The notes: generated by a model from the sequence alone, not told the origin. Counted from the first letter of the stretch, positions 9,764 through 20,369 are shown. The stretch is DNA of 64,000 nucleotides from Mycobacterium gordonae (GCF_001417955.2 NZ_LKTM01000135.1:1-64000); one strand, 5' to 3'. Numbers and translations: made by a program.

Positions 9764-11307
9764 GCCGCGGGTCGGCAATCGGCCTGCTGTGGCGGGTTTT
9801 CGCTCGTCGTCGGCGCCGCGCTGCTGGGCGTGGTCGACGACGGCGCCGCAGGCGCTGCCGGGGTGGTGCTCGAGCGGGTCGATGGTGTGGTGGTGGCTGT
9901 CGGGTTCGGTGCCGAGGACGGCGTGGCCGACTGCGTCGCAGAGGCCGGGGCGGACGGGTTGAAGCTCGGCTCCGGGGTGCCGCTGCTGTTGGTGGACGGG
10001 GCGGACGGCTCTGGTGCCGAGGTCGCACCCTGATGGCATTTCGGCCGCAGCGACTTGGCCAGTTCGTGCAGTTGCTTGCGGGCCCCGTCGAGAGTGTCCG
10101 ACGGCAGCTGCCCGGCCTGAACCGAGGCCCTGGCGGCACTGTTCAGGTACTCGACTTTCATCAGCCGGCAGTTGTTGCGGTCGGGGGGTTCGCTGGGACC
10201 GATGTCGGAGATCTCGTCGTTGGAGTTGAGGCAACCCAGCGAATAGACCTCGTTCAGTGACAGACCCAGCAGCGAGCCCTGGATGCCGCGCATGATGGCA
10301 ACGGTGCCGTTGTAGTCGGCGACGTAATAGTTGTTCCGGATGACCGCGCGACTGATGAGCAACCCGGCGATCAGCACCAGGGTCAGCAGCCCGACCACCA
10401 ACCCGATCCGACGCCGTGACCAGCGTCGCTTGGGCGGCGGTTCGACCGGCGGCGCGACTCGTTTGGTGACCTCGCCCTTGCGGGGGCCGATCGCCGAGGC
10501 GCGCCCGGCCGCGGTGTTCGGCAGGGTCAGCTGGTCGTCGCCGTCATCGCCGGACACTGCCCCGGCCAGGATCGGCTGGGTCTGGCCGAACTCGTCGTCG
10601 ACGACGTCGGCCACCACGACCGTGACGTTGTCCGGGCCGCCGCCGCGCAGCGCCAGTTCGATCAGGCGGTAGGCGCTCTCGGCGACGTCGGGGATTTGCA
10701 GGGCCTCGGCGATGGTGTCGTTGCTGACCGGATCGGACAGGCCATCGGAGCACAGCAGGTACCGGTCACCGGCGCGCGCCTCGCGCATCGTCAGGGTGGG
10801 CTCGACCTCGTGTCCGGTCAACGCCCGCATGATCAACGAGCGTTGCGGGTGGCTGTGCGCCTCCTCGGCGGTGATGCGGCCCTCGTCGACCAGCGTCTGG
10901 ACAAAGGTGTCGTCCTTGGTGATCTGGGTGAGCTCGCCGTCGCGGAACAGGTAGCCGCGCGAGTCGCCGATATGCACCAGCCCGAGCCGGTTGCCCGCGA
11001 ACAGGATGGCGGTGAGCGTGGTGCCCATGCCCTCCAGATCAGGCTCCATTTCGACCTGCGCTGCGATCGCGGCGTTGCCGGCGCGCACCGCGGTGTCGAG
11101 CTTGGCCAGCAGGTCGCCGCCGGGCTCGTCGTCGTCGAGGTGCGCCAAGGCGGCGATCACCAGCTGGGAGGCGACCTCTCCGGCTGCGTGACCACCCATG
11201 CCGTCGGCCAGTGCCAGCAAGCGTGCGCCGGCGTAGACGGAGTCTTCGTTATTGGCGCGTACCAGGCCGCGATCGCTGCGGGCGGCATATCGCAGGACCA
11301 GGGTCAC
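9760..11307 (-). CDS. pstP: PP2C-type Ser/Thr protein phosphatase PstP
   Basis: 515 residues. The N-terminal PP2C domain (about 1-240) has metal-binding motifs around NNEDSV, LALADGMGGHAAGE, CSDGLSD and GGGPDNVTVVV. A linker, one membrane helix (about 297-318) and an extracellular part ending in a long Ser/Thr/Pro/Ala-rich tail follow. It reverses phosphorylation by PknA/PknB and others. The GTG start at 11305-11307 (protein Met-Thr-Leu-Val-Leu-Arg) is itself the stop overlap of a short upstream mini-ORF (see separate entry). Confidence 0.97.
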   Translation of the reverse strand: MTLVLRYAARSDRGLVRANNEDSVYAGARLLALADGMGGHAAGEVASQLVIAALAHLDDDEPGGDLLAKLDTAVRAGNAAIAAQVEMEPDLEGMGTTLTAILFAGNRLGLVHIGDSRGYLFRDGELTQITKDDTFVQTLVDEGRITAEEAHSHPQRSLIMRALTGHEVEPTLTMREARAGDRYLLCSDGLSDPVSNDTIAEALQIPDVAESAYRLIELALRGGGPDNVTVVVADVVDDEFGQTQPILAGAVSGDDGDDQLTLPNTAAGRASAIGPRKGEVTKRVAPPVEPPPKRRWSRRRIGLVVGLLTLVLIAGLLISRAVIRNNYYVADYNGTVAIMRGIQGSLLGLSLNEVYSLGCLNSNDEISDIGPSEPPDRNNCRLMKVEYLNSAARASVQAGQLPSDTLDGARKQLHELAKSLRPKCHQGATSAPEPSAPSTNSSGTPEPSFNPSAPASATQSATPSSAPNPTATTTPSTRSSTTPAAPAAPSSTTPSSAAPTTSENPPQQADCRPAA

Positions 11308-11362
11308 GGGCGCAACTCCTCAGTGCCGCCGAGGCCGGCACCATCGTCGTAAGCGCGGGTCA
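11304..11362 (-). other. 19-codon mini-ORF bridging fhaB and pstP, bounded by a duplicated junction
   Basis: An 18-bp sequence GGGTCACGGGCGCAACTC occurs at 11301-11318 and again at 11357-11374, 56 bp apart. On the minus strand each copy encodes the last residues of a cistron (Glu-Leu-Arg-Pro-stop) with a GTGA stop/start overlap. Reading from the upstream GTG gives a 19-codon frame, VTRAYDDGAGLGGTEELRP, whose stop overlaps the pstP GTG. It looks like a tandem duplication of an ancestral direct fhaB-pstP GTGA junction. Whether it is translated is unknown. Confidence 0.6.
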
Positions 11363-11827
11363 CGGGCGCAACTCTATTGCGGTCTTGCCGATCCGAACCG
11401 GCGTACCTATGGGAACTCGCACAGCAGTTGTCACTTTGGCCCTGTCGAGGTAAGTGCCGTTGGTCGATCCTAGATCTTCCACATACCATTCGGAGCCGCG
11501 CTGAGACAGCCTGGCATGCCGAGTAGAGGCGTAATCATCAGTCAATACCAAGGTTGAGTCGTCCGCGCGGCCGATGAGCACCGGTTGGCCGCTCAGCGTG
11601 ATCCGGGCGCCCTGCAGAGCCCCTTCAGTCACAACCAGATACCGTGCCGTGTCGCGGCGCTGCCGCGAGGGCAGCAGGTTGCCGCGCAGCGTCAGACCAC
11701 GACGAACCATTACCGCGCCGGTCGGTGCATAGATGTCGGTGCGCAGAATCCGCAGCACCGACCAGATGAACAGCCACAACAGCATCAAAAACCCGGCACG
11801 CGTCAGTTGCAGTACCAACCCCTGCAT
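11360..11827 (-). CDS. fhaB: FHA-domain protein FhaB (FipA)
   Basis: 155 residues, the same length as in M. tuberculosis. An N-terminal membrane helix (about 8-27) is followed by a linker with the Thr that PknA/PknB can phosphorylate, then a C-terminal FHA domain (about 70-152: VLIGRADDSTLVLTDDYAST, RHARL, STNGTYLD) that binds phosphothreonine. In mycobacteria it links FtsZ and FtsQ at the septum and is tied to PbpA/RodA activity. The start Met-Gln-Gly-Leu-Val at 11825-11827 is the family start; the longer open frame is not supported. Confidence 0.96.
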   Translation of the reverse strand: MQGLVLQLTRAGFLMLLWLFIWSVLRILRTDIYAPTGAVMVRRGLTLRGNLLPSRQRRDTARYLVVTEGALQGARITLSGQPVLIGRADDSTLVLTDDYASTRHARLSQRGSEWYVEDLGSTNGTYLDRAKVTTAVRVPIGTPVRIGKTAIELRP

Positions 11828-11952
11828 CCGGCGGTCCTTTCCGTCCCGGCACTGCCCACCCCGCGCACCTGATGCCGTGCACCTCAGCAAAGTCACGATA
11901 CTTCGACAGTGACCGATGCGGGGAGATGCGCGGCAGCTTCGAGTCGGTCGGC

Positions 11953-13614
11953 TCAGTGAATACGGACGATGATCTCGGAATGACCCAGCCGGATCACGTC
12001 GCCGTCCGCGAGCTGCCACTCCTGTACCGGGGCGTTGTTCACGGTGGTGCCGTTGGTGGAGTTCAGGTCCGAGAGCAACGCGACCTGACCGTCCCAGCGG
12101 ATCTCCAGATGCCGACGTGACACGCCGGTGTCCGGTAGCCGGAACTGGGCGTCCTGGCCGCGCCCGACGATGTTGGAGCCGTCGCGCAGCTGGTAGGTCC
12201 GGCCACTGCCGTCGTCGAGCTGCAGGGTGACCTGAGCCCCGGCCGACCCGTAGCCGCCCTGGCCGTAACCGCCGTAGCCGCCCGCCTGGCCGTAGTCCTG
12301 CGTCGGCGGCTGACCATACTCAGGAGCCGACTGCTGGCCGTAGTCGCCGTAACCCTGCGACTCTCCGTAGCCCTGTGGCTCCCCGTACCCGCCCTGCGGC
12401 GCGTACCCACCGGGTGCCGACGCCTCGGCGTACTGGGTGTAGTCGCCGCTGCCGTAGTCCTGGCGACCGTAGCCGCCGCCCTGCTGGTAGCCCTGGTCCT
12501 GCCCGTAGCCGCCACCCTGTTCGTAGGACGGCCGCTGCGGCTCGGGGGGAGCGGGCGGCGCGCTCGGTGCGCCGTACCCCTCGTCCTGGCGGGCGGGCTC
12601 GCGGCCGTAGTCGCCGTAGCCGCCGCCGTAACCCTGCTGACCACCCTGCGGCTGACCGTAACCACCCTGCTGGTAGCCCTGGTCCTGGCCGTACCCGCCC
12701 TGGCTTCCGTATCCGCCGGCGGGCGGACCCGCAGGCGCGGCGGGCGGAGGTGCCTCGTAGGTGGGCGCGTAGTTGCTCTGACCCTGGTCGCCGTAGCCAC
12801 GCTGGTCGCCGTAGCCGCGCTGGTCGTAGCCGCCCTGCTCGCCGTAACCGCGCTGGTCGCCATAGCCGCCCTGCGGCTGACCCTGGGGTTGGCCCTGCGG
12901 CTGGCCGTATCCACCCTGGCCCTGACCGTAGCCGCCCTGATCCTGGTAGCCGCCCTGACCGTAGCCACCGTGTTCCTGGCCGTAGCCACCCTGTTGAGGA
13001 GGCGGGTAGCCCTGCTGCGGCGGGTATCCGCCGCCCTCTGCCGGGTACGGAGGCTGGCCACCCTCATGCGGCCGCTGGTAGCGGTCGTCGTAGTACTCGT
13101 CGGGCCGCCCCTGCCCCTGACCGCCGCGGTAGCCTGGATTGTCAGTCATCGGTCGTACTCCTGGTTCTGCGCCAAACGCATGATTTGATTGTGGCTGGGC
13201 GGAATCGGTAGCCGTCGGGCGGGGCTCGACGTCGGGGTTGACAGTCCCGCGGGCGCGGAACTGGCCGGTGTGCAGGTTCGAGGCCTGCTCGAACCGGACG
13301 ACCACTTCACCATACGTTTGCCACCCCTGTTCCTGGATATAGTCCGCCAAGTACCGAGCAAAAGCGCTCGACGTGAGGTCCGGGTCGCCGCCCAACTTCT
13401 CGAAGTCGTGCACACTGAGGGTAATGATGTATTCGTTGGGTGCCAAAAGGCGATTTCCCTGCAGGGAGCGGACGCCGTCGGCAGCCTCGCGGCGCAGCAG
13501 GGCTTCCACCTCTTGCGGCACGATCGATCCCCCGAACACCCGGGCAAACGCATCACCAACCGTCGACTCGAGTTTGCGCTCGATGCGCTGAACCAGCCCT
13601 CGTTGGCTACCCAT
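11953..13614 (-). CDS. fhaA: FHA-domain protein FhaA
   Basis: 553 residues in three parts: an N-terminal DUF3662 domain (about 1-130), a long Gly/Tyr/Gln/Pro low-complexity centre (about 155-450, many GYGQ- and GGYG-type repeats), and a C-terminal FHA domain (about 460-553) with [21 protein letters not shown] and LNSTNGT. In M. tuberculosis FhaA binds phosphorylated MviN (MurJ homologue) and other PknB-pathway proteins. The start Met-Gly-Ser-Gln at 13612-13614 matches the homologue. It is first of the leftward cluster; 125 bp separate it from fhaB. The centre is about 25 residues longer overall than I expect for M. tuberculosis. Confidence 0.96.
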   Translation of the reverse strand: MGSQRGLVQRIERKLESTVGDAFARVFGGSIVPQEVEALLRREAADGVRSLQGNRLLAPNEYIITLSVHDFEKLGGDPDLTSSAFARYLADYIQEQGWQTYGEVVVRFEQASNLHTGQFRARGTVNPDVEPRPTATDSAQPQSNHAFGAEPGVRPMTDNPGYRGGQGQGRPDEYYDDRYQRPHEGGQPPYPAEGGGYPPQQGYPPPQQGGYGQEHGGYGQGGYQDQGGYGQGQGGYGQPQGQPQGQPQGGYGDQRGYGEQGGYDQRGYGDQRGYGDQGQSNYAPTYEAPPPAAPAGPPAGGYGSQGGYGQDQGYQQGGYGQPQGGQQGYGGGYGDYGREPARQDEGYGAPSAPPAPPEPQRPSYEQGGGYGQDQGYQQGGGYGRQDYGSGDYTQYAEASAPGGYAPQGGYGEPQGYGESQGYGDYGQQSAPEYGQPPTQDYGQAGGYGGYGQGGYGSAGAQVTLQLDDGSGRTYQLRDGSNIVGRGQDAQFRLPDTGVSRRHLEIRWDGQVALLSDLNSTNGTTVNNAPVQEWQLADGDVIRLGHSEIIVRIH

Positions 13615-13848
13615 TTTCGCGCTCGCCTCACTACTGTGCACGGGAGTCGTCGGCCGAAGGCGATGAACTCGGCCACGTGACTTGTTAACTGACAATCGTA
13701 TCGGGACAGCGCGACGCGGCGGCACCGTCAGAATCCTGAGAATCACATCGATACTGTTCGGAGACCTTTCGCCGACTGCGTGGGGGTGCCCCCGAGCGCA
13801 CGGTTGGGGTGCGCAGCCACTACAGTGATATGGTCCTCCGGTTGTTTC

Positions 13849-13931
13849 GGGCGAGTGGCGGAATGGCAGACGCGCTGGCTTCAGGTGCCAGTGTCCTTCG
13901 GGACGTGGGGGTTCAAGTCCCCCTTCGCCCA
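13849..13931 (+). tRNA. leuT: tRNA-Leu (anticodon CAG)
   Basis: An 83-nt class II tRNA. The acceptor GGGCGAG pairs with TTCGCCC; the anticodon arm is CTGGC-TTCAGGT-GCCAG with anticodon CAG (reads CUG). A long variable arm GTGTCCTTCGGGAC and T-arm GGGGG-TTCAAGT-CCCCC follow, with discriminator A. CCA is not encoded. It lies upstream of fhaA on the opposite strand, as in M. tuberculosis. Confidence 0.97.
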
Positions 13932-13932
13932 C

Positions 13933-13963
13933 AAAAAACCCCGGCCATAGGCCGGGGTTTTTT
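13933..13963 (+). terminator. Intrinsic terminator after tRNA-Leu
   Basis: AAAAAACCCCGGCC-ATA-GGCCGGGGTTTTTT: an 8-bp GC stem with 3-nt loop, flanked by A6 and T6, directly after the tRNA. This is an unusually canonical rho-independent terminator for this genome type and would work in both directions. Confidence 0.93.
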
Positions 13964-14120
13964 GTTGGCCGGGGTCGTCTTCGCGAGCGTGCAGGGTCGT
14001 ACATCGACGCGCCGATAGCGCTGACATTCCGCGCACGGTCGCGGCGCCACAACGACGCCGTGTGGCCCAAATTCCGCTGCCGTCTACATTCTGTTCGACA
14101 ACTATCGAAGGAGTCGCAGC

Positions 14121-15434
<1,314 letters not shown>

Positions 15435-15538
15435 CACATGTGCTAAATCCGGAATCCGGACGACTTCGCCGGCCTCGGTGACCTGGTCGACGTGATTGCG
15501 GTCTGACTTCCTAATCGCGCTGGCGATAGCCTGGCCAC

Positions 15539-15805
15539 GTGAGCAGCAAGCAAGTGCCGGGGGGCGTCGTGCACGAGATGCCGGCTGACCTGCGTCAGGC
15601 GCTGGTCGCAAACTCGACCGCCCTGGAGTTGTGGAAGGACATCACTCCCCTGGCCCGCAACGAGTTCATCTGCTGGGTCGAGGACGCCAAGCAGGCGGCC
15701 ACCCGCGAACGCCGCATCAGGCGGACCCAGGAGGAGCTCGAGGAGGGCAAGCGCCGGCCCTGCTGCTGGCCGGGGTGCAAGCATCGCGAGCGCAACGGCC
15801 GATAG
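15539..15805 (+). CDS. YdeI/OmpD-associated (OmdA-like) small protein
   Basis: 88 residues. The core MPADLRQALVANSTALELWKDITPLARNEFICWVEDAKQAATRERRI matches the C-terminal helical domain seen in YdeI/OmdA proteins (the LxxxPxxRxEFIxWIxxAKxxxTRxRRI type pattern). The tail is Cys-containing (CCWPGCKHRE). Function is uncertain; relatives have been linked to stress and bacteriocin tolerance. Start is GTG 15539. It stands alone downstream of amt with 104 bp between them. Confidence 0.8.
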   Translation: MSSKQVPGGVVHEMPADLRQALVANSTALELWKDITPLARNEFICWVEDAKQAATRERRIRRTQEELEEGKRRPCCWPGCKHRERNGR

Positions 15806-15845
15806 CGGTAGGCCCGTTGCTGGACCCGCCCCGAAACGTCTAGTG

Positions 15846-15864
15846 TTTGGTTAGGCGAACCTAA
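15846..15864. promoter_or_regulatory. IdeR (iron box)-like operator
   Basis: TTTGGTTAGGCGAACCTAA matches the 19-bp mycobacterial IdeR consensus TTAGGTTAGSCTAACCTAA at 17 of 19 positions, including both half-site cores. It lies 172 bp upstream of the PPE start and no leftward gene begins here, so the PPE gene is the likely target. IdeR represses iron-acquisition genes when iron is plentiful. Confidence 0.75.
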
Positions 15865-16036
15865 TCTGGCGGTTACCCCTCCCGCTGGACCAGGTCAACG
15901 CCCCGCTGAGTCACAGCCCTGACTGCAGCGAAGATGCCGAATCCGGGCACGCCGAGCGCGGGCCGGGCTGCGCAGCATGGGAGGACCAGTTGTTGATGGG
16001 TGCGATGCCGAGGGGTTGGCCGGCGGAGAGTGCGCA

Positions 16037-17530
16037 ATGACGGCGCCGATCTGGATCGCCTCACCTCCCGAAGTCCACTCGGCACTGCTGTCCGCCGGGC
16101 CCGGGCCGGGCGTTCTGTTGGCGGCGGCGGGCGCCTGGCAGGCACTGGGTGCCGAGTACGCCGAGGCGACCGCGGATCTGTTGAGCGTGCTGGGTGCCGC
16201 CCAGAGTTCATGGCAAGGCCCGAGCGCCGCTCAGTACGTCGCCGCGCACGCGCCATACCTGGGCTGGCTGACCCAGGCACAGGCGACCAGCCAAGCCGCC
16301 GCCGCCCAACACGAGGCCGCCGCCGCGGCCTACACCACGGCCCTGGCGCTGATGCCGACACTGCCCGAGCTGGCCGCCAACCACGTCGTCCACGGGGTGC
16401 TGGTGGCGACGAATTTCTTTGGTATCAACACCATTCCGATCGCCCTCAACGAAGCCGATTACGTGCGCATGTGGCTACAGGCCGCGGCCGCGATGGGTGG
16501 CTATGAAGCGGCGTCGGCAGCGGCGCTGGCAGCCGTCCCGCCCACCTCGCCGGCGCCGACGGTGGTCAAATCCGACGCAGCCGCCGAACCCAGCCAACTC
16601 GCCGCCGCGGCTCCCGCCGCCGATTCCGGAAACCAGCTCAATCTCGCCGACATCATCGCCCAGTTGCTGCAGCAGTACCTCCAGTACGTCCAGCAGCTGT
16701 ACGAGCCGATCACCAACTTCCTGCAGAACCCGGTGGGCAACACCATCCAGCTGATCACCGACTTCCTGACGAACCCGGCGCAGGCGCTGAGCACCTGGGG
16801 ACCGTTCCTGTTCGCCGTCATCTACCAGATCGTGACGTGGATCGCGGCGAGCCTCACCTACCCCCAACTCCTGCTGGACCCGCTGCTGTCGATAACCCTG
16901 GGGGTGGTGATCGGGGTGGGTTACGAGTACCTCCAGCAGCTTCCGGGCCCGGTGGCCGAAGGTGCGGAAGCACCGGCGGCGGTGGTCAACGCACCGAGTC
17001 ACTCGTCGAACTGGCCGCTGGCGACGCTGGCGCCGACGATCACCGGCCCGGCCGGCGCTCCGGCGGCTTCGGCCACCGCAAGTGCCGGGTCGGCACCGGC
17101 CTCGGCCGCGCCGGCGCCGGCAGCGTCGGCGGTGCCGTATGCCGTCATCGGGCTCGATCCCGGTGAAGGGTTCACGCCGACATTTCGCGAGGGATCCAGC
17201 GTAAAGGCGCCGGCCGAAGGTATTCCGGCGGCCGCCGCCGGTGTCGCGGTCCGGGACAAACGCCGGTCCCGGCGACGGCGCGCGGCCACCATGCCGGAGC
17301 ACCAGTACGCCGACGAGGTGCTGGATTACGACCCGGAACCCGACCCGGTGCCGCCCGCCGAGCCGGCGGTGACGGCCTCAGGAAGCCGTGCGGGCGCGAT
17401 GGGCTTCGGGGGTACCGCGGCCAGGGGCGACGCCGACGCCGCCGGACTCGTGACCTTGCCCGCCGACGAATTCGGCAGTGGCCCAACCGTTCCGATGCTG
17501 CCCAACACGTGGGAGTCCGAACAGCGCTAG
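16037..17530 (+). CDS. PPE family protein, PPW subgroup
   Basis: 497 residues. The N-terminal PPE domain (about 1-175) starts TAPIWIASPPEVHSALL and includes the WxG turn SSWQGPSA. A hydrophobic middle follows, and the C-terminus has the PPW hallmarks GFGGT and PxxPxxW (PMLPNTW) just before the end. PPE proteins are exported by ESX systems, often with a PE partner; no PE gene lies here. The IdeR-like box upstream suggests induction in iron limitation, as known for some M. tuberculosis PPE genes involved in iron or haem use. The ATG at 16037 fits the domain boundary; an in-frame ATG at 15977 would add a non-PPE extension. Confidence 0.95.
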   Translation: MTAPIWIASPPEVHSALLSAGPGPGVLLAAAGAWQALGAEYAEATADLLSVLGAAQSSWQGPSAAQYVAAHAPYLGWLTQAQATSQAAAAQHEAAAAAYTTALALMPTLPELAANHVVHGVLVATNFFGINTIPIALNEADYVRMWLQAAAAMGGYEAASAAALAAVPPTSPAPTVVKSDAAAEPSQLAAAAPAADSGNQLNLADIIAQLLQQYLQYVQQLYEPITNFLQNPVGNTIQLITDFLTNPAQALSTWGPFLFAVIYQIVTWIAASLTYPQLLLDPLLSITLGVVIGVGYEYLQQLPGPVAEGAEAPAAVVNAPSHSSNWPLATLAPTITGPAGAPAASATASAGSAPASAAPAPAASAVPYAVIGLDPGEGFTPTFREGSSVKAPAEGIPAAAAGVAVRDKRRSRRRRAATMPEHQYADEVLDYDPEPDPVPPAEPAVTASGSRAGAMGFGGTAARGDADAAGLVTLPADEFGSGPTVPMLPNTWESEQR

Positions 17531-17532
17531 CC

Positions 17533-17874
17533 TCAGTTGCTCGGCTGTGTGTGGACCCAGCCGACCACTTCGGCGGTCACCGGGTCGGTGATGTCGTTGT
17601 ATTCGGGATGCTTCTTGAGCACCGTGACCACCATCGAACACACCGGCACGATCCGCTTGCCGTCCGCGCGGGTCGCCTGTAGCGCGTCCTCGAGCAGCAG
17701 TGTGGCCAAGCCGCGCCCACCGAATGCCGGGTCGATTTCGGTGTGGTGGAAGACCCGCTGATCGCCCCGGTCGGCGAAATCGGCGAAGCCGACGTCCTGG
17801 CCGCCGACGGCGATCGTGTAGCGCCGGTCGTCGGCCCGGATGTCGACCTCTGCACCCATTTTGTCGGTTGTCAT
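17533..17874 (-). CDS. Small GNAT-fold acetyltransferase (YjdJ-like)
   Basis: 113 residues. It is the short form of the GNAT fold with the acetyl-CoA loop region HHTEIDPAFGGRGLATLLLEDAL and the end block VVTVLKKHPEY, typical of the N-acetyltransferase-domain (YjdJ/Yidj) family. The substrate is unknown. Its start overlaps the pirin stop by ATGA (17871-17874), so it is translated with the pirin gene. It converges on the PPE gene with 2 bp between stops. Confidence 0.9.
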   Translation of the reverse strand: MTTDKMGAEVDIRADDRRYTIAVGGQDVGFADFADRGDQRVFHHTEIDPAFGGRGLATLLLEDALQATRADGKRIVPVCSMVVTVLKKHPEYNDITDPVTAEVVGWVHTQPSN

Positions 17875-18884
17875 GTGCGCTCCTTCTGATGTGGAAGTGG
17901 CCTGGGAATCAGCCGGGTGGTTGGCATCGGCGGGGCGGGCAGCCGGGCGACCGAACCCTGATAGCCCCTTACGGCACCGAAGCGGTCATCTGGATAGTTA
18001 CGGGGGTCCTGCCATTGCCGTCGGTAGCCGACGATCTCGTCGTGACTTCGTCCGACGAAGTTCCACCACATCACCAACTCTTCGCAGAACGGCGCGCCGC
18101 CCAGCAGCAGGACCCGGGCGGGGCGCCCACCGGCGTTGCTCAGCCGCAGCACGGAGTGTCCGGTGCCCAGGAACCCCAGTTCTGCCACCGACAGCCGAAC
18201 TCCATCCAGTGCGACGTCTCCGTCGTCGCACAGCACCCCGTGCTCGAAGGCCGGGTCGATCCGGAGTTCGAGCTCGGCCCGCGGCTCCAGGTCAAGTTGC
18301 GCTCCGAGCAGCGGGGTGAAAGTCGTTACCGGCGAACGACTCCCGGCCAGCTCACCCAGGAAGACCGAGGCTCGAGCGCCCGGAATCGACACCGGTTCGG
18401 GACGGTAGTGCGCGAAGTCGCGAGCCGTGTTGCGCGCTGAATCCGGCAGTGCCACCCACAACTGCGCGCCGTGCAGCACACTGCCGCTCACAGCCACTTC
18501 GGAGTGACAGATACCCGCGCCGGCCGTCATCAGGTTGAGTTCGCCCGGCCGCACCATGGCGTGCACACCCGCGCTGTCGCGGTGCTCCACCTCCCCGCTG
18601 AACAGCCAGCTCACCGTTTGTAAGCCGGTGTGGGGATGTGGCGGAACGTCCATCCGCGCGGCGTCTCCGGTCACCGGCCCGTAGTGGTCGACGAAGCACC
18701 AGGCGCCGATCAGTGAGCGCTGCCGCTGTGGCAGGGTGCGACGCACCGGCATGGCCCGCGGCCCGCCGAGGGGCACCTCCCGCGGACGCAGGATCTCCAC
18801 GGACGGGGTGTCCGCGGCGACCTGCGCAGCGCCACAAGCAACTTCGGCCGGCGCGATCTCCAGGTTGCTCACCCTGGCGACCAT
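17871..18884 (-). CDS. Pirin family protein
   Basis: 337 residues of the double cupin fold. The N-terminal cupin shows metal ligands in the patterns PPHPHTGLQTVSWLFSGEVEH (His83, His85) and GICHSE (His127, Glu129). Bacterial pirins are iron-binding; some have quercetinase or regulatory activity, but the role of this subgroup is not settled. The start at 18884 follows the acyl-CoA dehydrogenase stop by 10 bp, so the three genes form an operon. Confidence 0.92.
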   Translation of the reverse strand: MVARVSNLEIAPAEVACGAAQVAADTPSVEILRPREVPLGGPRAMPVRRTLPQRQRSLIGAWCFVDHYGPVTGDAARMDVPPHPHTGLQTVSWLFSGEVEHRDSAGVHAMVRPGELNLMTAGAGICHSEVAVSGSVLHGAQLWVALPDSARNTARDFAHYRPEPVSIPGARASVFLGELAGSRSPVTTFTPLLGAQLDLEPRAELELRIDPAFEHGVLCDDGDVALDGVRLSVAELGFLGTGHSVLRLSNAGGRPARVLLLGGAPFCEELVMWWNFVGRSHDEIVGYRRQWQDPRNYPDDRFGAVRGYQGSVARLPAPPMPTTRLIPRPLPHQKERT

Positions 18885-18894
18885 ACTCGCCGAC

Positions 18895-20277
18895 TCACCG
18901 GCTCGGCGGTTGCAGCGCCTTCATGGCGACCCGCATCACCGGCTCAGGTATCCGGTCTTTGAGCGCCAGCGCCCGGTCGGCGGCGCGAGAGCGCAGCGGT
19001 GTGCCTCTGCCGAACATGCGGTTGAAAGGACCCCCGGTCGGTTCGACGGTCACGTGCAGCGGCGGGACGTCGACGGACGAACCCAGGGCATTGGAGATCA
19101 CCATCCGCTGAATCTCGCTGGTGCCCTCAAAGATGGTGTACAACTTGGCATCTCGATACCACTTCTCCACCGGGTGATCGGTGATGTATCCCCAGCCACC
19201 CATCGTCTGAATCGCCCGCTCGGTGGCCTTGACCGCGACTTCGCTGGCGGCCAGCTTGGACATGGAGCCCTCCCCTCGCTCGAAGGGGACGTTGTTGGCC
19301 GCCATCCAGGAGGCGCGCCACGTCAGCAGCCGCGCGGCGTCGATCTGAGTTGCCAAGTCGGCCAACGGAAATGCGATGCCCTGGTTGTTGATGATGGGTC
19401 CGCCGAACGCCTCCCGCTCGGTGGCGTAGGCGGTGGCGTATTCCAGTGCGGCGCGCGCGATTCCGATGGCCTGCGCCGCCACCATGGGCCGGGTCTGCTC
19501 GAAGGTGCCCAGGGTGGCGGATCCCGACTTCTTCGCGCCGGCCACCACTTCGCGGGCCTTAGCCAGCTTGTGTTCGAGTTTGTCCTGGCCACCGAGCAGA
19601 TTGCCGCCCGGCACCCGGACGCCGTTGAACCGCAACTCAGCGGTATGTGATGCCCGGCATCCCAACTTGTCCAGCTTGCGGACCAGTTCCAGTCCGGGGG
19701 TGCCGCCCGGTACGACGAACAGGGCCTGGCCCCGGTGGCCGAGTTCCTCGTCGACCACCGCGTTCACCACGTGCACATTGGCGATGCCGCCGTTGCCGAT
19801 CCACATCTTGTGACCGTCGATGATCCAGTCGTCCCCGTCGCGGCGGGCAACGGTGCGCAGGTTGCGGACGTCGCTGCCGCCCTCGGGTTCGGAGATGGCC
19901 AGCGCGGCCAGCTTGAGGTCCCCCGGCGTCCCGAAGCACTCCGGGGCCCATTGCAGCATCTGCTCGGGAGAGGCGGCCTGTCCGATCGCCGAGAGCGCCA
20001 GGGCCGGCATCACGATGGCCAGGCCGATCCCCGCACAACCCCAGAACAGCTCTTCCATGAACATCGGTAGCGAGATGCCGGTCGGGTCGCCGATCAAATC
20101 CCGGTAGAACAACGGGCTGTAGAAACCGCGCTGGGCGGCCTCTTCCAACACCGGCCACGGAAACTCCTGCCGCTGGTCGTATTCCAGCGCCACCGGCCGG
20201 ACCACCTGCTCGGCGAACTCGTGAGTTCGCCGGGCCAGATCGTGTTGCGCTGCGGTGGGAGTCACGTCGAAAGTCAT
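18895..20277 (-). CDS. Acyl-CoA dehydrogenase
   Basis: 460 residues. FAD-dependent alpha,beta-dehydrogenation of acyl-CoA. Family motifs are LAISEPEGGSDVRNLRT, WIIDGHKMWIGNGG, QTMGGWGYITDHPVEKWYRDAKLYTIFEGTSEIQ split over the C-terminal domain; the FEGTSEIQ Glu is the expected catalytic base. There is a C-terminal extension of about 60 residues ending MRVAMKALQPPSR. The ATG at 20275-20277 (Met-Thr-Phe-Asp) has AGAGG upstream; the frame is open 16 codons further. Substrate specificity is not readable. Confidence 0.93.
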   Translation of the reverse strand: MTFDVTPTAAQHDLARRTHEFAEQVVRPVALEYDQRQEFPWPVLEEAAQRGFYSPLFYRDLIGDPTGISLPMFMEELFWGCAGIGLAIVMPALALSAIGQAASPEQMLQWAPECFGTPGDLKLAALAISEPEGGSDVRNLRTVARRDGDDWIIDGHKMWIGNGGIANVHVVNAVVDEELGHRGQALFVVPGGTPGLELVRKLDKLGCRASHTAELRFNGVRVPGGNLLGGQDKLEHKLAKAREVVAGAKKSGSATLGTFEQTRPMVAAQAIGIARAALEYATAYATEREAFGGPIINNQGIAFPLADLATQIDAARLLTWRASWMAANNVPFERGEGSMSKLAASEVAVKATERAIQTMGGWGYITDHPVEKWYRDAKLYTIFEGTSEIQRMVISNALGSSVDVPPLHVTVEPTGGPFNRMFGRGTPLRSRAADRALALKDRIPEPVMRVAMKALQPPSR

Positions 20278-20369
20278 GGGGCGCCTCTGGTTCAGTTGCC
20301 TCGGCCCGGACGGGGCCACTGTCAAGCGCGGTATACCCCCGGTTTCGGCGCGCTATCGCGCGACTTCCC

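Noticed and set aside
12240..13080. Repeats in fhaA considered as non-coding tandem DNA repeats
   Set aside because: They encode the known Gly/Tyr/Gln low-complexity linker of FhaA in an unbroken frame.
11953..14070. 705-codon version of FhaA with a long N-terminal extension
   Set aside because: The extension reads through the tRNA-Leu complement; the family start Met-Gly-Ser-Gln at 13614 is clear.
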